A DNA stretch of 34,262 bases from Serratia sp. H1w (GCF_000633355.1 NZ_AYMQ01000058.1:1-34262), one strand, 5' to 3'. Positions 24,802 through 32,504 are shown, counted from the first letter of the stretch. Notes: generated by a model not told the origin, from the sequence alone. Numbers and translations are program-made.

Positions 24802-25510
24802 GAGCTCCCCCTTCAACTTCAGCCTGTGCCGCCAGCAAAACCTGTTTCGGCATAGTAGCCAAGACATCTTTTGGCTTCTTGCCACCTAACCAACTGTTCT
24901 CGGAACCAAACCAGATAGCTAATCCCCAGGGAGTTTTCCTTTCGCCGAACAGAGAGATGACCTGCTTAACGACCGGAATAGGACGGGCTCCCTCATCCAA
25001 AGCATATTCCGGATAATGGTCTTTCCCATTAAGCTGTAAGGCAAAAATGCTGCCCGCCGCTTTCCAACGGTTTGGGCCAGCACTAGGATTGGTGTTCTTG
25101 AAACTCGCCTTCTCGGACAATTCACGCGCAGTCAACCACACTGCATCGGCCAGTATTCGGGCATTAAGCTGTTCACGGCGTACAGCATTACGTTCTGCCC
25201 TAGTCTGCTTATTCGATTTGTCTTCTGCTTCATGGGCAGACTTAACGGCTTTTGGCATGCTCAGCGTTTTATTTTTTTTCACTACTACCAACGGCTCGCG
25301 CATGGAGGCCAGAACCGCATTCACAGCAGCGCTCATCGCCACTTTCATGGTTTCATTAAAACCTGCTCGCTGGCCTTTGGTATTACCCAGCTCGATGACT
25401 AAATATTCGGAATCCGCCTGTGTATTCAAGCTGCGCAGCTCATCACCACTCAGGGTCTGAACATCAAAAGGAAGCTCTTTAAGCCGCATAGTGTTCGCCT
25501 TAGCTACCAT
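24794..25510 (-). CDS. Large antitoxin with Xre/MbcA/ParS-type toxin-binding C-terminus
   Basis: 238 aa, about 50-100 residues longer than typical RES-partner antitoxins. The C-terminal segment about 190-232 (WGLAIWF-x-SENSWLGGKKP-x-DVLAT) fits the Xre/MbcA/ParS toxin-binding domain pattern of a hydrophobic helix, W-L-G-G and P-x-D-x-L. Before it, about residues 118-155 (LADAVWLTARELSEKA) may form a DNA-binding helix-turn-helix. The N-terminal ~115 residues are an extra region containing a hydrophobic helix and a strongly charged linker (about 85-115). It directly precedes and overlaps the RES toxin gene. The start at 25510 has an AGAGGTGG ribosome site. A palindrome 20 bp upstream suits autorepression. 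Confidence 0.78.
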   Translation of the reverse strand: MVAKANTMRLKELPFDVQTLSGDELRSLNTQADSEYLVIELGNTKGQRAGFNETMKVAMSAAVNAVLASMREPLVVVKKNKTLSMPKAVKSAHEAEDKSNKQTRAERNAVRREQLNARILADAVWLTARELSEKASFKNTNPSAGPNRWKAAGSIFALQLNGKDHYPEYALDEGARPIPVVKQVISLFGERKTPWGLAIWFGSENSWLGGKKPKDVLATMPKQVLLAAQAEVEGGAHG

Positions 25511-25529
25511 TGCCCACCTCTCACATCAA

Positions 25530-25550
25530 TGGATATATAAGTTATATCCA
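25530..25550 (-). promoter_or_regulatory. Palindrome, candidate autoregulatory operator of the antitoxin
   Basis: Perfect 8-base arms TGGATATA and TATATCCA with a 5-base spacer lie 19 bp upstream of the antitoxin start codon, overlapping AT-rich sequence that could serve as the -10 region. Toxin-antitoxin operons are normally repressed by their antitoxin at such sites. Confidence 0.6.
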
Positions 25551-25686
25551 TTATATATGACATAAGAGATTTGTCATCCAGGATGGTCAAAGTTTAATCG
25601 TTCGAAACGCACTGCTACATTCAAACAACTATCAGACATTCACACCTTAAGGCGGAAAACCCATCTGGCCGGGATCGATCGCCGCC

Positions 25687-25728
25687 ATTGAGCGAAATCA
25701 CCAAATACGCAGCAAAATTGAGCGATTT
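25687..25728 (+). promoter_or_regulatory. Direct repeats, candidate SgcR operators
   Basis: ATTGAGCGAAAT (25687-25698) and ATTGAGCGATTT (25717-25728) are identical over nine bases and start exactly 30 bp apart, close to three helical turns, upstream of the sgc promoter. DeoR-family repressors often bind tandem or spaced repeats, and SgcR is encoded at the end of this operon. Confidence 0.45.
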
Positions 25729-25780
25729 AATTTTAACCAGTTAACAAAATTCCCAAAAAAACCGTTACGCCTATTTTTTC

Positions 25781-25796
25781 TGCGATTGTTATCACA
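25781..25796 (+). promoter_or_regulatory. CRP-like site at the sgc promoter
   Basis: TGCGA-N6-TCACA matches nine of ten core bases of the CRP consensus. A possible -10, CATAAC (25818-25823), would put the start near 25830 and the site centre at about -41, as in class II CRP activation. This fits a sugar PTS operon under catabolite control. Confidence 0.6.
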
Positions 25797-25855
25797 TTTT
25801 ATCAATCAGTTAGCGCACATAACATCCTCTCTGCCAATCATCACAGAGGTTGATT

Positions 25856-26965
25856 ATGCCATTTGATATCAGTTCTACCCTGCTGCAACTGTTGTCGTTA
25901 GACGCTATTCCCGGCTTTGAAACACCGGTTGCGGACGTTATCCAGCCCCTGCTCGCTCGAGGCGCTATCAGCACCCGGCGGGACGTGCTGGGCAACGTGA
26001 TCGCGCAATATGGCAGCCAGGATCCGAATGCCCTGCGCGTAATGGTTTTTGCCCATATGGACGAAGTTGGCTTTATGGTGCGTAAGATTGAACCGGGGGG
26101 ATTTGTTCGCTTCGAGCGGGTTGGTGGGCCAGCGCAGATCACCATGTCCGGCTCGACAGTGACGCTACAAGGCAGTAAAGGCCCGGTCTCCGGCTGCATC
26201 GGCATCAAGTCTTACCATTTCAGCAAAGGGGACGAACGAACCCAACAACCCGCCATCGACCAACTGTGGGTCGATATTGGTGCCGCCAGCAAACAGGACG
26301 CGCTGGATATGGGGATTAATATCGGTACGCCCATCACGCTGTATAACCCACCGCGAAAGCTCGGCAACAACCTGATTTGCAGCAAAGCGCTGGATAACCG
26401 CCTGGGATGCACCGCATTGGTCGGTCTGGCGGATAAAATTGCCGATAAGCCGCTGGATATCGCCCTGTTTATCGTCGCCGCCGTACAGGAAGAATTTAAT
26501 ATCCGGGGGATCTTGCCGGTGTTGAACACCGTGCGGCCGGATATGACCATCGGCATCGATATCACCCCGTCATGCGATACACCGGATCTCAGTGACTATG
26601 CCGATCTGGTGATGAACCAAGGGCCGGGCATTACCTGCCTGAACTACCACGGACGCGGCACGCTGGCCGGATTGATCACGTCACCAAAAGTGATCCACTG
26701 GCTGGAAAGTACCGCCGCACAACACCAGATCCCGGTTCAGCGCGAAGTGGCACCGGGCGTGATCACCGAAAGTGGCTACATCCAACTGCAGCAGGACGGC
26801 ATTCTCTGCGCTGGCTTGTCCATACCCTGCCGCTACACCCATTCCCCAAGTGAAGTTGCCAGCCTGAGCGATCTGCAACACTGCATCGATCTGTTGGCGC
26901 ATCTGATTCTGGCGCAAGCCGAAACCTTCCCTATTACCGCAAAATCAGCGAGGTCATCATCATGA
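25856..26965 (+). CDS. sgcX: SgcX, M42-family metallopeptidase-like protein
   Basis: 369 aa, related to FrvX and the M42 glutamyl/tetrahedral aminopeptidases. E. coli SgcX (373 aa) heads the same operon. The five metal-site positions are all present: His67 in AHMDEVG, Asp180 in KALDNRLGC, Glu212-Glu213 in VQEEFNIRG, Asp235 in GIDITPS, and a late His in THSPSEV. It is probably a cytoplasmic dinuclear metallopeptidase, though its role in a sugar operon is unexplained. The ATG at 25856 has AGAGG 7 bases upstream; a TTG six bases earlier is less likely. The end overlaps the sgcB start by 4 bp. Confidence 0.92.
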   Translation: MPFDISSTLLQLLSLDAIPGFETPVADVIQPLLARGAISTRRDVLGNVIAQYGSQDPNALRVMVFAHMDEVGFMVRKIEPGGFVRFERVGGPAQITMSGSTVTLQGSKGPVSGCIGIKSYHFSKGDERTQQPAIDQLWVDIGAASKQDALDMGINIGTPITLYNPPRKLGNNLICSKALDNRLGCTALVGLADKIADKPLDIALFIVAAVQEEFNIRGILPVLNTVRPDMTIGIDITPSCDTPDLSDYADLVMNQGPGITCLNYHGRGTLAGLITSPKVIHWLESTAAQHQIPVQREVAPGVITESGYIQLQQDGILCAGLSIPCRYTHSPSEVASLSDLQHCIDLLAHLILAQAETFPITAKSARSSS

Positions 26966-27237
26966 AGAAGATACTGGTTGCCTGTGGCACCGGCATGGCG
27001 ACGTCAACCATGATCGCCCAGAAAATCACCCACTTTCTGGCCAGCCACAACATTAACGCCTCCACCAGCCAATGTTGCCTGAACGAAATCCCGCTGAATA
27101 AGCAGGGCGTGGATCTGATCGTCACGGCGATGAAAATCACTACCGACTATGGCATCCCGACCCTGAACGGTGCGCCGTTTCTGACTGGGATCAATGACGA
27201 GCCGCTCAAGCGGCAGTTGCTCGAGTTGTTAAAATAA
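26962..27237 (+). CDS. sgcB: SgcB, PTS EIIB component (galactitol family)
   Basis: 91 aa cytoplasmic phosphocarrier of the galactitol-type PTS. It has the EIIB P-loop ACGTGMATST with the phosphorylated Cys8, then the SQCCLNEIPL and TLNGAPFLTGIND segments seen in E. coli SgcB (92 aa). It takes phosphate from the EIIA protein SgcA and passes it to sugar bound by SgcC. It overlaps sgcX by 4 bp and is followed by sgcC after 16 bp. Confidence 0.94.
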   Translation: MKKILVACGTGMATSTMIAQKITHFLASHNINASTSQCCLNEIPLNKQGVDLIVTAMKITTDYGIPTLNGAPFLTGINDEPLKRQLLELLK

Positions 27238-27253
27238 CCACGGGGACAAAGTC

Positions 27254-28567
27254 ATGCTTGATTACCTGTTATCGCTAGGGGGCAGCGTGTTTGTCCCCAT
27301 TATCATGTTCTTTATCGCATTGATCTTCCGTATCCCGTTTTTGCAGGCAGTCAAAGCCGGGGTAACCATCGGCATCGGCTTCGTTGGCATGGGGCTGGTG
27401 ATCGTCATGGCGATCGATAGCCTCAACCCGGCCATCAAGTTGATGATCAACCGCTTCGGCTTGCAGCTCCATCTGCTGGATGTCGGCGCAGGCCCGGCTT
27501 CCGGCGTGGGCTACGCTACCGCCATCGGGGCGGTGGTGATCCCGATAGTCTTCCTGTTCAACATCGTGTTGCTGTTAACCCGGCTGACCAAAACCATGAA
27601 CGTGGATATCTACAACTACTGGCATTACGCCATCACCGGGGCCATTGCTCACATCCTTACCGGTAGCATGATTTATGGCATCATCGCCGCAGTGTGCCAC
27701 GCGGCACTGTCGCTGAAAATGGCCGATCTCACCGCCAAACGGGTACAGAACATTGTCGGGCTGGAAGGGATCTCCATTCCACAGGGCTGGGGGAGCAGTT
27801 CCGTCCCGATAGCGCTGACGCTGGAATGGGTTTACCAGCGCATTCCATTTATGAAAAACCACAATATCGATGCCAGCGAGATCCAGAAACGCTTTGGTAT
27901 GATCGGCGATCCGGTGATTATTGGCGTTATTCTGGGGATTATCTTTGGCCTGGCTGCCGGATACGGCTTCCGTGATCTGGCTAACCTGGTGATCACCGTT
28001 GCCGCGATCATGGTGTTGTTCCCACGCATGATCCGCCTGATCGTCGAAGGCCTGTTGCCGATCTCGGAAGGTGCCCGCACCTTCCTGCAAAAATACTTTC
28101 ATGGTCGCGAGCTGTATATCGGCCTGGACAGCGCCGTCACCCTTGGCCATCCCACCACGATTGCCGTTGGCCTGCTGCTGATCCCTATCATGCTGATCAC
28201 CGCCGGATTACTTCCCGGTAATAGCGTGTTACCTCTGGCCGATCTTCCCGTCGCCCCTTTCTTTGTCTGTATGGCAACGGTGATCCACCGAGGCGATTTC
28301 CTGCGCACCTTAATCACCAGCTTTATCACCATGATCTTTGTGCTGCTGATCGCCACCCAGTTTGCGCCGTTCTTTAGCCAAATGGCCGCTCAAGGTGGTT
28401 TCAATCTGGCCAAAGACGGTTCGCAAATCACCGCGCTGTCCGTCGGTAACCCGTTTGGCTGGTCGATTACTGAGCTGGTCGGTATGGGGCTGATTGGCAC
28501 CATTGTTTGCGTCGGCATCACGGCACTAGTGGTGATTGGCCTGCGTAATCGTGAAATTTCCGCCTGA
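27254..28567 (+). CDS. sgcC: SgcC, PTS EIIC membrane component (galactitol family)
   Basis: 437 aa integral membrane transporter that carries and phosphorylates the sugar, matching E. coli SgcC (437 aa) across its length. Recognisable blocks are KAGVTIGIGFVGMGLVIVMA near residue 35, DVGAGPASGVGYATAIGA near 76-93, VGLEGISIPQGWGSSSVP, and AVTLGHPTTIAVGLLLIPIM. About nine to ten membrane segments are apparent. A good ribosome site (GGGGAC) precedes the ATG. The true substrate of Sgc PTS systems is not established, but family members handle galactitol-like polyols or pentitols. Confidence 0.94.
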   Translation: MLDYLLSLGGSVFVPIIMFFIALIFRIPFLQAVKAGVTIGIGFVGMGLVIVMAIDSLNPAIKLMINRFGLQLHLLDVGAGPASGVGYATAIGAVVIPIVFLFNIVLLLTRLTKTMNVDIYNYWHYAITGAIAHILTGSMIYGIIAAVCHAALSLKMADLTAKRVQNIVGLEGISIPQGWGSSSVPIALTLEWVYQRIPFMKNHNIDASEIQKRFGMIGDPVIIGVILGIIFGLAAGYGFRDLANLVITVAAIMVLFPRMIRLIVEGLLPISEGARTFLQKYFHGRELYIGLDSAVTLGHPTTIAVGLLLIPIMLITAGLLPGNSVLPLADLPVAPFFVCMATVIHRGDFLRTLITSFITMIFVLLIATQFAPFFSQMAAQGGFNLAKDGSQITALSVGNPFGWSITELVGMGLIGTIVCVGITALVVIGLRNREISA

Positions 28568-28596
28568 TGTATTAACCCGTTAAAGGAGTAGTAACT

Positions 28597-29403
28597 ATGA
28601 CTTGGCTTAAAACCGTGATTGGCACCGAGAAAGCCGTGATTGCCATGTGCCACCTGCGTGCATTACCCGGCGACCCAGATTATGACAGCAACCGAGGCAT
28701 GAACTGGGTGATCGATAAAGCTCATAACGATCTGATGGCGCTGCAAAACGGGGGCGTAGACGCGGTGATGTTCTCCAACGAGTTCAGCCTGCCGTATCTG
28801 ACCAAGGTAAAACCGGAAACCACCGCCGCCATGGCGCGCGTTATCGGGCAACTGATGAGTGAGATCCGCGTGCCTTATGGCGTGAACGTGCTGTGGGACC
28901 CGGTAGCCTCTTTCGATCTGGCTATGGCCGTGGATGCCAAGTTTATCCGTGAGATCTTCACCGGGGCCTACGCCAGCGACTTCGGCGTCTGGGATACCAA
29001 CGTGGGGGAAACCATCCGCCATCAGCACCGCATCGGTGCCGGGCATGTCAAAACCCTGTTCAACATTGTGCCGGAAGCGGCGGTTTATCTGGGTAACCGG
29101 GATATTGCCTCCATCGCCAAATCAACGGTGTTCAACAACCATCCGGACGCATTGTGCGTTTCTGGCCTGACGGCAGGCAGCAAAACGGATGCTGCCCTGC
29201 TCAAGGTGGTGAAAGATACGGTACCGGATACCGTGGTGTTGGCCAATACCGGGGTATGCCTGGAAAACGTGGAGGAACAACTGGCGATCGCCGACGGCTG
29301 CGTGACCGCAACACATTTCAAAAAAGACGGAATATTCGCCAACTTCGTGGATGAGCAACGGGTCGCACGCTTTATGGAGAAGGTTCATCTGTTGAGAGGG
29401 TAA
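28597..29403 (+). CDS. sgcQ: SgcQ, BtpA-family protein
   Basis: 268 aa, the same length as E. coli SgcQ. BtpA-family proteins have a predicted TIM-barrel fold; the founder, BtpA of cyanobacteria, stabilises photosystem I, but bacterial relatives sit in sugar operons and are likely enzymes. Visible family blocks are AVIAMCHLRALPGDP near the N-terminus, NGGVDAVMFSNEFSLPY, YGVNVLWDPVASFDLA, KFIREIFTGAYASDFG, and a C-terminal GCVTATHFKKDG. A GGAG-containing ribosome site precedes the ATG. sgcA follows after a hairpin-rich 106-bp gap. Confidence 0.93.
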   Translation: MTWLKTVIGTEKAVIAMCHLRALPGDPDYDSNRGMNWVIDKAHNDLMALQNGGVDAVMFSNEFSLPYLTKVKPETTAAMARVIGQLMSEIRVPYGVNVLWDPVASFDLAMAVDAKFIREIFTGAYASDFGVWDTNVGETIRHQHRIGAGHVKTLFNIVPEAAVYLGNRDIASIAKSTVFNNHPDALCVSGLTAGSKTDAALLKVVKDTVPDTVVLANTGVCLENVEEQLAIADGCVTATHFKKDGIFANFVDEQRVARFMEKVHLLRG

Positions 29404-29406
29404 AAC

Positions 29407-29480
29407 GGGACCGCTTTGCAACGGTCCCCCCGTCATCGCTAACGGGCCCGGCGTCCTCGCCAAAGTAGGCCGGGCCTTTA
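29407..29480 (+). terminator. Two hairpins between sgcQ and sgcA
   Basis: A 7-bp stem GGGACCG/CGGTCCC at 29407-29428 is followed by an 8-bp stem GGCCCGGC/GCCGGGCC (29445-29452, 29469-29476) and a TTTATT tract. The second looks like a partial intrinsic terminator and would lower expression of sgcAER relative to sgcXBCQ. Confidence 0.6.
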
Positions 29481-29509
29481 TTAATCGCTTTTCTGTTACA
29501 GGAGTCAAT

Positions 29510-29959
29510 ATGTTGCTATCTCATCCCCGGCTGGCTCAGGCCAGAAGATCGGCCACCGATTGGCAGCAGGCGGTGCAAATCGCTCTAGCCCCTTTGCTAG
29601 GCACGGGCCGCATCACTCACCGTTACTGTCAGGGGGTGATCGATAATACTCTGGAATGGGGGCCGTATTATGTCGTCGCACCGGGCATTGCCTTGCCCCA
29701 TGCCCGGCCCGAACAAGGAGTGCTGGCCAATGGCATTGCCATCACCACGTTGGAGGCACCTGTTCGTTTTGGTCATGAGGACTGCGATCCGGTCTGGCTA
29801 CTGATCGCGCTCAGCGCAGCAGACGCCAACACGCATCTGGCGACCATCCAGCGCATTTCAGCGCTGTTAGCAGATGAACAACTGCTCGTTCAACTGCAAC
29901 GGGCCACCACTGACAGCCAGCTTTACCAACTTTTCCATTCCCACAGCGTGCAGGAGTGA
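29510..29959 (+). CDS. sgcA: SgcA, PTS EIIA component
   Basis: 149 aa phosphocarrier of the fructose/mannitol-type EIIA family; E. coli SgcA is 143 aa. The active-site His64 is in IALPHARPE, within the expected PGIALPHARP motif, and a conserved VRFGHEDCDPVWLLIALSA stretch follows. It receives phosphate from HPr and passes it to SgcB. ACAGGAG stands 7 bases before the ATG. It ends in a 4-bp overlap with an in-frame GTG of the epimerase gene, though that gene's preferred start is 5 bases after the sgcA stop. Confidence 0.92.
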   Translation: MLLSHPRLAQARRSATDWQQAVQIALAPLLGTGRITHRYCQGVIDNTLEWGPYYVVAPGIALPHARPEQGVLANGIAITTLEAPVRFGHEDCDPVWLLIALSAADANTHLATIQRISALLADEQLLVQLQRATTDSQLYQLFHSHSVQE

Positions 29960-29964
29960 CCACC

Positions 29965-30597
29965 ATGCCACATCTTCATCCTTCACTGGCCTCCGCCAAC
30001 CCGCTGAAACTGGGGGAAACGCTGGCTATCCTGGCATCCCAACCCATCAGCACCCTGCACCTTGATATTGAAGACACCAGTTTTATCAGCAACATCACCT
30101 TCGGAATGAAGACCGTCAATGCCATCGCTCAGGCCAGCAGTGTTCCGCTGTCGTTTCATCTGATGCTGGCTAATCCTTTCCCCTGGCTACAATGGATAGC
30201 CCCACTGCGGCCTGCCTGGGTTTTCCTGCATGCCGAAGCGCTGGCCAATCCGGCTGAAGGGCTGGCGGCCATACGCCAAACGGGTGCACAGGCGGGTCTG
30301 GCGTTTAATCCGGCAACGCCCCTTGCGCCCTACAAATACCTGAAAGACAGGCTCGAGGGAGTGTTGATTATGACTAGTGAACCCGACGGCGCAGGGCAAG
30401 ACTTTATCCCGACGATGCGGGATAAAATTGCCGAAGCGGCAACGTTTTTCCCGCACACTGAGATCTGGGCCGACGGGGGAATCGATATCTCGGTTGCCCC
30501 GCAACTGGTCCATGCTGGTGCCCGCCATCTGGTGCTGGGCCGTGCGGTATTTGGCAGCAGTAATATCCCACAGGCACTGCGCCAGTTTCAGGAGTAA
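29965..30597 (+). CDS. sgcE: SgcE, ribulose-phosphate 3-epimerase-like protein
   Basis: 210 aa, exactly the length of E. coli SgcE. It is a TIM-barrel protein of the Rpe family. The four metal ligands of Rpe are kept: His and Asp of LHLDIED (near residue 33), His in SFHLML (near 66), and Asp in WADGGI (near 173). The phosphate-binding GGI/LGRAVFG loops also remain. It probably epimerises a pentulose phosphate or related sugar phosphate made from the PTS product. I chose the ATG at 29965 over the GTG at 29956 because CAGGAG then lies 8 bases upstream. Confidence 0.92.
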   Translation: MPHLHPSLASANPLKLGETLAILASQPISTLHLDIEDTSFISNITFGMKTVNAIAQASSVPLSFHLMLANPFPWLQWIAPLRPAWVFLHAEALANPAEGLAAIRQTGAQAGLAFNPATPLAPYKYLKDRLEGVLIMTSEPDGAGQDFIPTMRDKIAEAATFFPHTEIWADGGIDISVAPQLVHAGARHLVLGRAVFGSSNIPQALRQFQE

Positions 30598-30601
30598 CGC
30601 C

Positions 30602-31366
30602 ATGAGCCAACAGCGCAGTGAACGCATCGGCAATATCCTGCACTACCTGTGGTTACATCATCAGTTGAGTATCCAGCAGGCCAACGAGTTGTTGAACTAT
30701 GCCGAAGCGACCCTAAGGCGCGATTTCAATTATATCGCTGCCCACTATCCCGGTATGGAGCGTTATCACGGCGGTTTACGCTTTAACGTCAACAATGCGG
30801 ATAAAGAGTTTGTCTTCGACATGAAGAAGAACATTAACGTCGATGCCAAAAAGCAGATCGCTCTGCTGGCACGCCAGCATATTTCGCCTCACGATTTCAT
30901 CATTCTCGACTCTGGCACCACGTGCCTGGAATTGGCTAAGGTCCTGGATATGCCAGCCAGCGTGTTGACCACCGATGTCAACATTGCCCATCATCTGGCG
31001 CAGATGAGCCACCTGGAAAGTTATATCATTGGGGGAATGATCCGCCCCGGTTACTTCACCGTAGGGGAAAGCCTGGCAACCGACATGTTGAAAACCTTTT
31101 CGGTCGAACAGGCGTTTATTTCCTGCGATGCCTTATCACTGGATGCGGGTATCACCAACGCCACATTATTCGAAGTCGGTATCAAAAAGACCATTATTCA
31201 ACGTGCCAAGAAAGTGATCCTGCTCGCCGATCACAGTAAATTCGAGCAAACCAACCCGTACAACATCAGTACCCTTTCCTGTATCCACTGTGTGATCACC
31301 GACGCAGCCATACCCGATGCGTTGTTTAAACGCTATCGCCAGGCTGGCGTGAACATAATTCGTTAA
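30602..31366 (+). CDS. sgcR: SgcR, DeoR-family regulator
   Basis: 254 aa transcription factor of the DeoR family. An N-terminal helix-turn-helix (about 5-55, with SIQQANELLNYAEATLRRDF) precedes a DeoR sugar-phosphate sensor domain, marked by ILDSGTTCLELAKVL (about 102-116), IIGGMIRPGY, and a late KKVILLADHSKF. It starts 4 bases after the sgcE stop with CAGGAG upstream; a longer in-frame start at 30377 would run inside sgcE in another frame and is rejected. It likely represses the operon until a sugar phosphate binds, perhaps through the repeats at 25687-25728. Confidence 0.92.
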   Translation: MSQQRSERIGNILHYLWLHHQLSIQQANELLNYAEATLRRDFNYIAAHYPGMERYHGGLRFNVNNADKEFVFDMKKNINVDAKKQIALLARQHISPHDFIILDSGTTCLELAKVLDMPASVLTTDVNIAHHLAQMSHLESYIIGGMIRPGYFTVGESLATDMLKTFSVEQAFISCDALSLDAGITNATLFEVGIKKTIIQRAKKVILLADHSKFEQTNPYNISTLSCIHCVITDAAIPDALFKRYRQAGVNIIR

Positions 31367-31766
31367 CCGCCGATGGGGAAACCTTGGGCTGAAACCGTAT
31401 CAGAATAGGCTGCCAGTAAATAAAGTGTACGCAATATGAACATTCACCGTTGGTGGCAACATCGCTGAAACAGGCCGGTCCGTTTAAATTCAAAGCGCTT
31501 CATAACCCTATCAGTGACTGGCAGCTAAAAAAACAACACAGGGCGCTTGCCACCACTAAGAGTATGGCCTTAAGATAACGGCAGTAAAAATTTCCCTGGT
31601 GTTGGCCAATGTGGCAACCTGACCCATCGAGGTCAGGTTTTTTTTGCTATTTTATCGCAAATCACCGCCGAGCCAGCATATTATCTTGCGCTCGATAACG
31701 ATTTAAGTAAGATATTGTTATGAAAGTAATTTCACGGACGTAATTATTTCAAACCGAGGTAATTTG
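31367..31766. other. 400-bp intergenic region with structured sequence and a strong terminator
   Basis: No protein gene is credible here. Visible elements are a 9-bp inverted repeat GCTGCCAGT (31409-31417)/ACTGGCAGC (31517-31525), the 7-bp pair TTGCCAC (about 31550)/GTGGCAA (31611-31617), a duplicate GTGGCAAC (near 31455), and a strong intrinsic terminator at 31616-31645. It may be a long sgc 3' untranslated region or contain a small RNA. The luxR-family promoter should lie in 31646-31766. Confidence 0.5.
31616..31645 (+). terminator. Strong intrinsic terminator
   Basis: A perfect 9-bp stem (AACCTGACC/GGTCAGGTT) with a 6-base loop runs directly into eight T residues. It lies 250 bp after sgcR and 122 bp before the luxR-family gene, on the plus strand. 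Confidence 0.9.
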
Positions 31767-32504
31767 ATGTCTACACTCTTCTCTGCTGGCCATGATGAAA
31801 ATAATGCCTATAAAAATCATCTGGATGAAAAAATAGCGGAATTTGGCGATTTCAAATATGCCTATCTGATACTTAACAAGAAAAACCCGCTAGAGACGTT
31901 GATAACCTCCAATTACCCAAGTCAATGGATTGATATCTATAAAGAAAGAAACTATCAGCATATCGATCCTGTGGTGCACTGCGCTCTGCAAAGGGTCTCG
32001 CCATTTTCCTGGGATGAAAGCACGTCACTACAATCACGCCTGAAGCCCTCAGAAATATTCAGTCAGGCAAAAAGCTATAACATTACCCATGGCTATACCT
32101 TTGTACTACATGACCACGATCATAATTTGGCCATGCTGTCACTGATGGATAATGACAACAAGTCCATTGGTATAGAGAGCAAAATACACCATAGCAAAGC
32201 CCACTTGCAGATGCTGCTGACTAACATCCACCAAGAAATTACCACCCGGCATCAGGAAACCGCACGAAATAGGTTCGATAATCCCAACGCAGCAAAGGAC
32301 CCCCTGTCAGCACGGGAGAATGAAGTGCTCTATTGGGCCAGTATGGGGAAAACCTACCCGGAAATTGCCATTATTCTTGGCGTAAAAATGCGTACGGTAA
32401 AATTCCATATTGGCAATATCGTGAAAAAGATGGGCGTGACCAATGCCAAACACGCCATCAGGCTGGGAGCCGAGTGGCAGCTTGTCAAACCGGTTTCTCG
32501 TTGA
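31767..32504 (+). CDS. LuxR-family AHL-responsive regulator (EsaR/SmaR/ExpR-like)
   Basis: 245 aa. The N-terminal autoinducer-binding domain keeps all six positions typical of functional receptors: Trp54, Tyr58, Asp67, Pro68, Trp82 and Gly109. The C-terminal ~65 residues form a LuxR helix-turn-helix (LSARENEVLYWASMGKTYPEIA...TVKFHI). Phrases such as SPF-x-WDE and GYTFVLHDH resemble EsaR closely, a group in which the apo-protein binds DNA and AHL releases it. The ATG at 31767 has GAGGT 6 bases upstream; a TTG just before it is less likely. No luxI-type synthase gene is in the window. The HNH endonuclease gene follows in the same direction after 120 bp. Confidence 0.9.
   Translation: MSTLFSAGHDENNAYKNHLDEKIAEFGDFKYAYLILNKKNPLETLITSNYPSQWIDIYKERNYQHIDPVVHCALQRVSPFSWDESTSLQSRLKPSEIFSQAKSYNITHGYTFVLHDHDHNLAMLSLMDNDNKSIGIESKIHHSKAHLQMLLTNIHQEITTRHQETARNRFDNPNAAKDPLSARENEVLYWASMGKTYPEIAIILGVKMRTVKFHIGNIVKKMGVTNAKHAIRLGAEWQLVKPVSR

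Larger units (their letters stand above)
25511..25855. other. Divergent regulatory region between the toxin-antitoxin pair and sgcX
   Basis: This 345-bp gap has no credible gene. It contains a palindrome near the antitoxin start, two direct repeats, an AT-rich inverted repeat at about 25729-25751, and a CRP-like site. Both divergent operons are probably controlled from here. Confidence 0.6.

Noticed and set aside
30377-30601. N-terminal extension of SgcR into sgcE
   Set aside because: The extension is an out-of-frame reading of sgcE, lacks a ribosome site, and SgcR aligns with DeoR proteins from the ATG at 30602.
31409-31525. 9-bp inverted repeat as a standalone terminator
   Set aside because: The ~100-base loop and an A-run rather than a T-run on the plus strand make termination unlikely; it is kept only as a structural feature of the gap.
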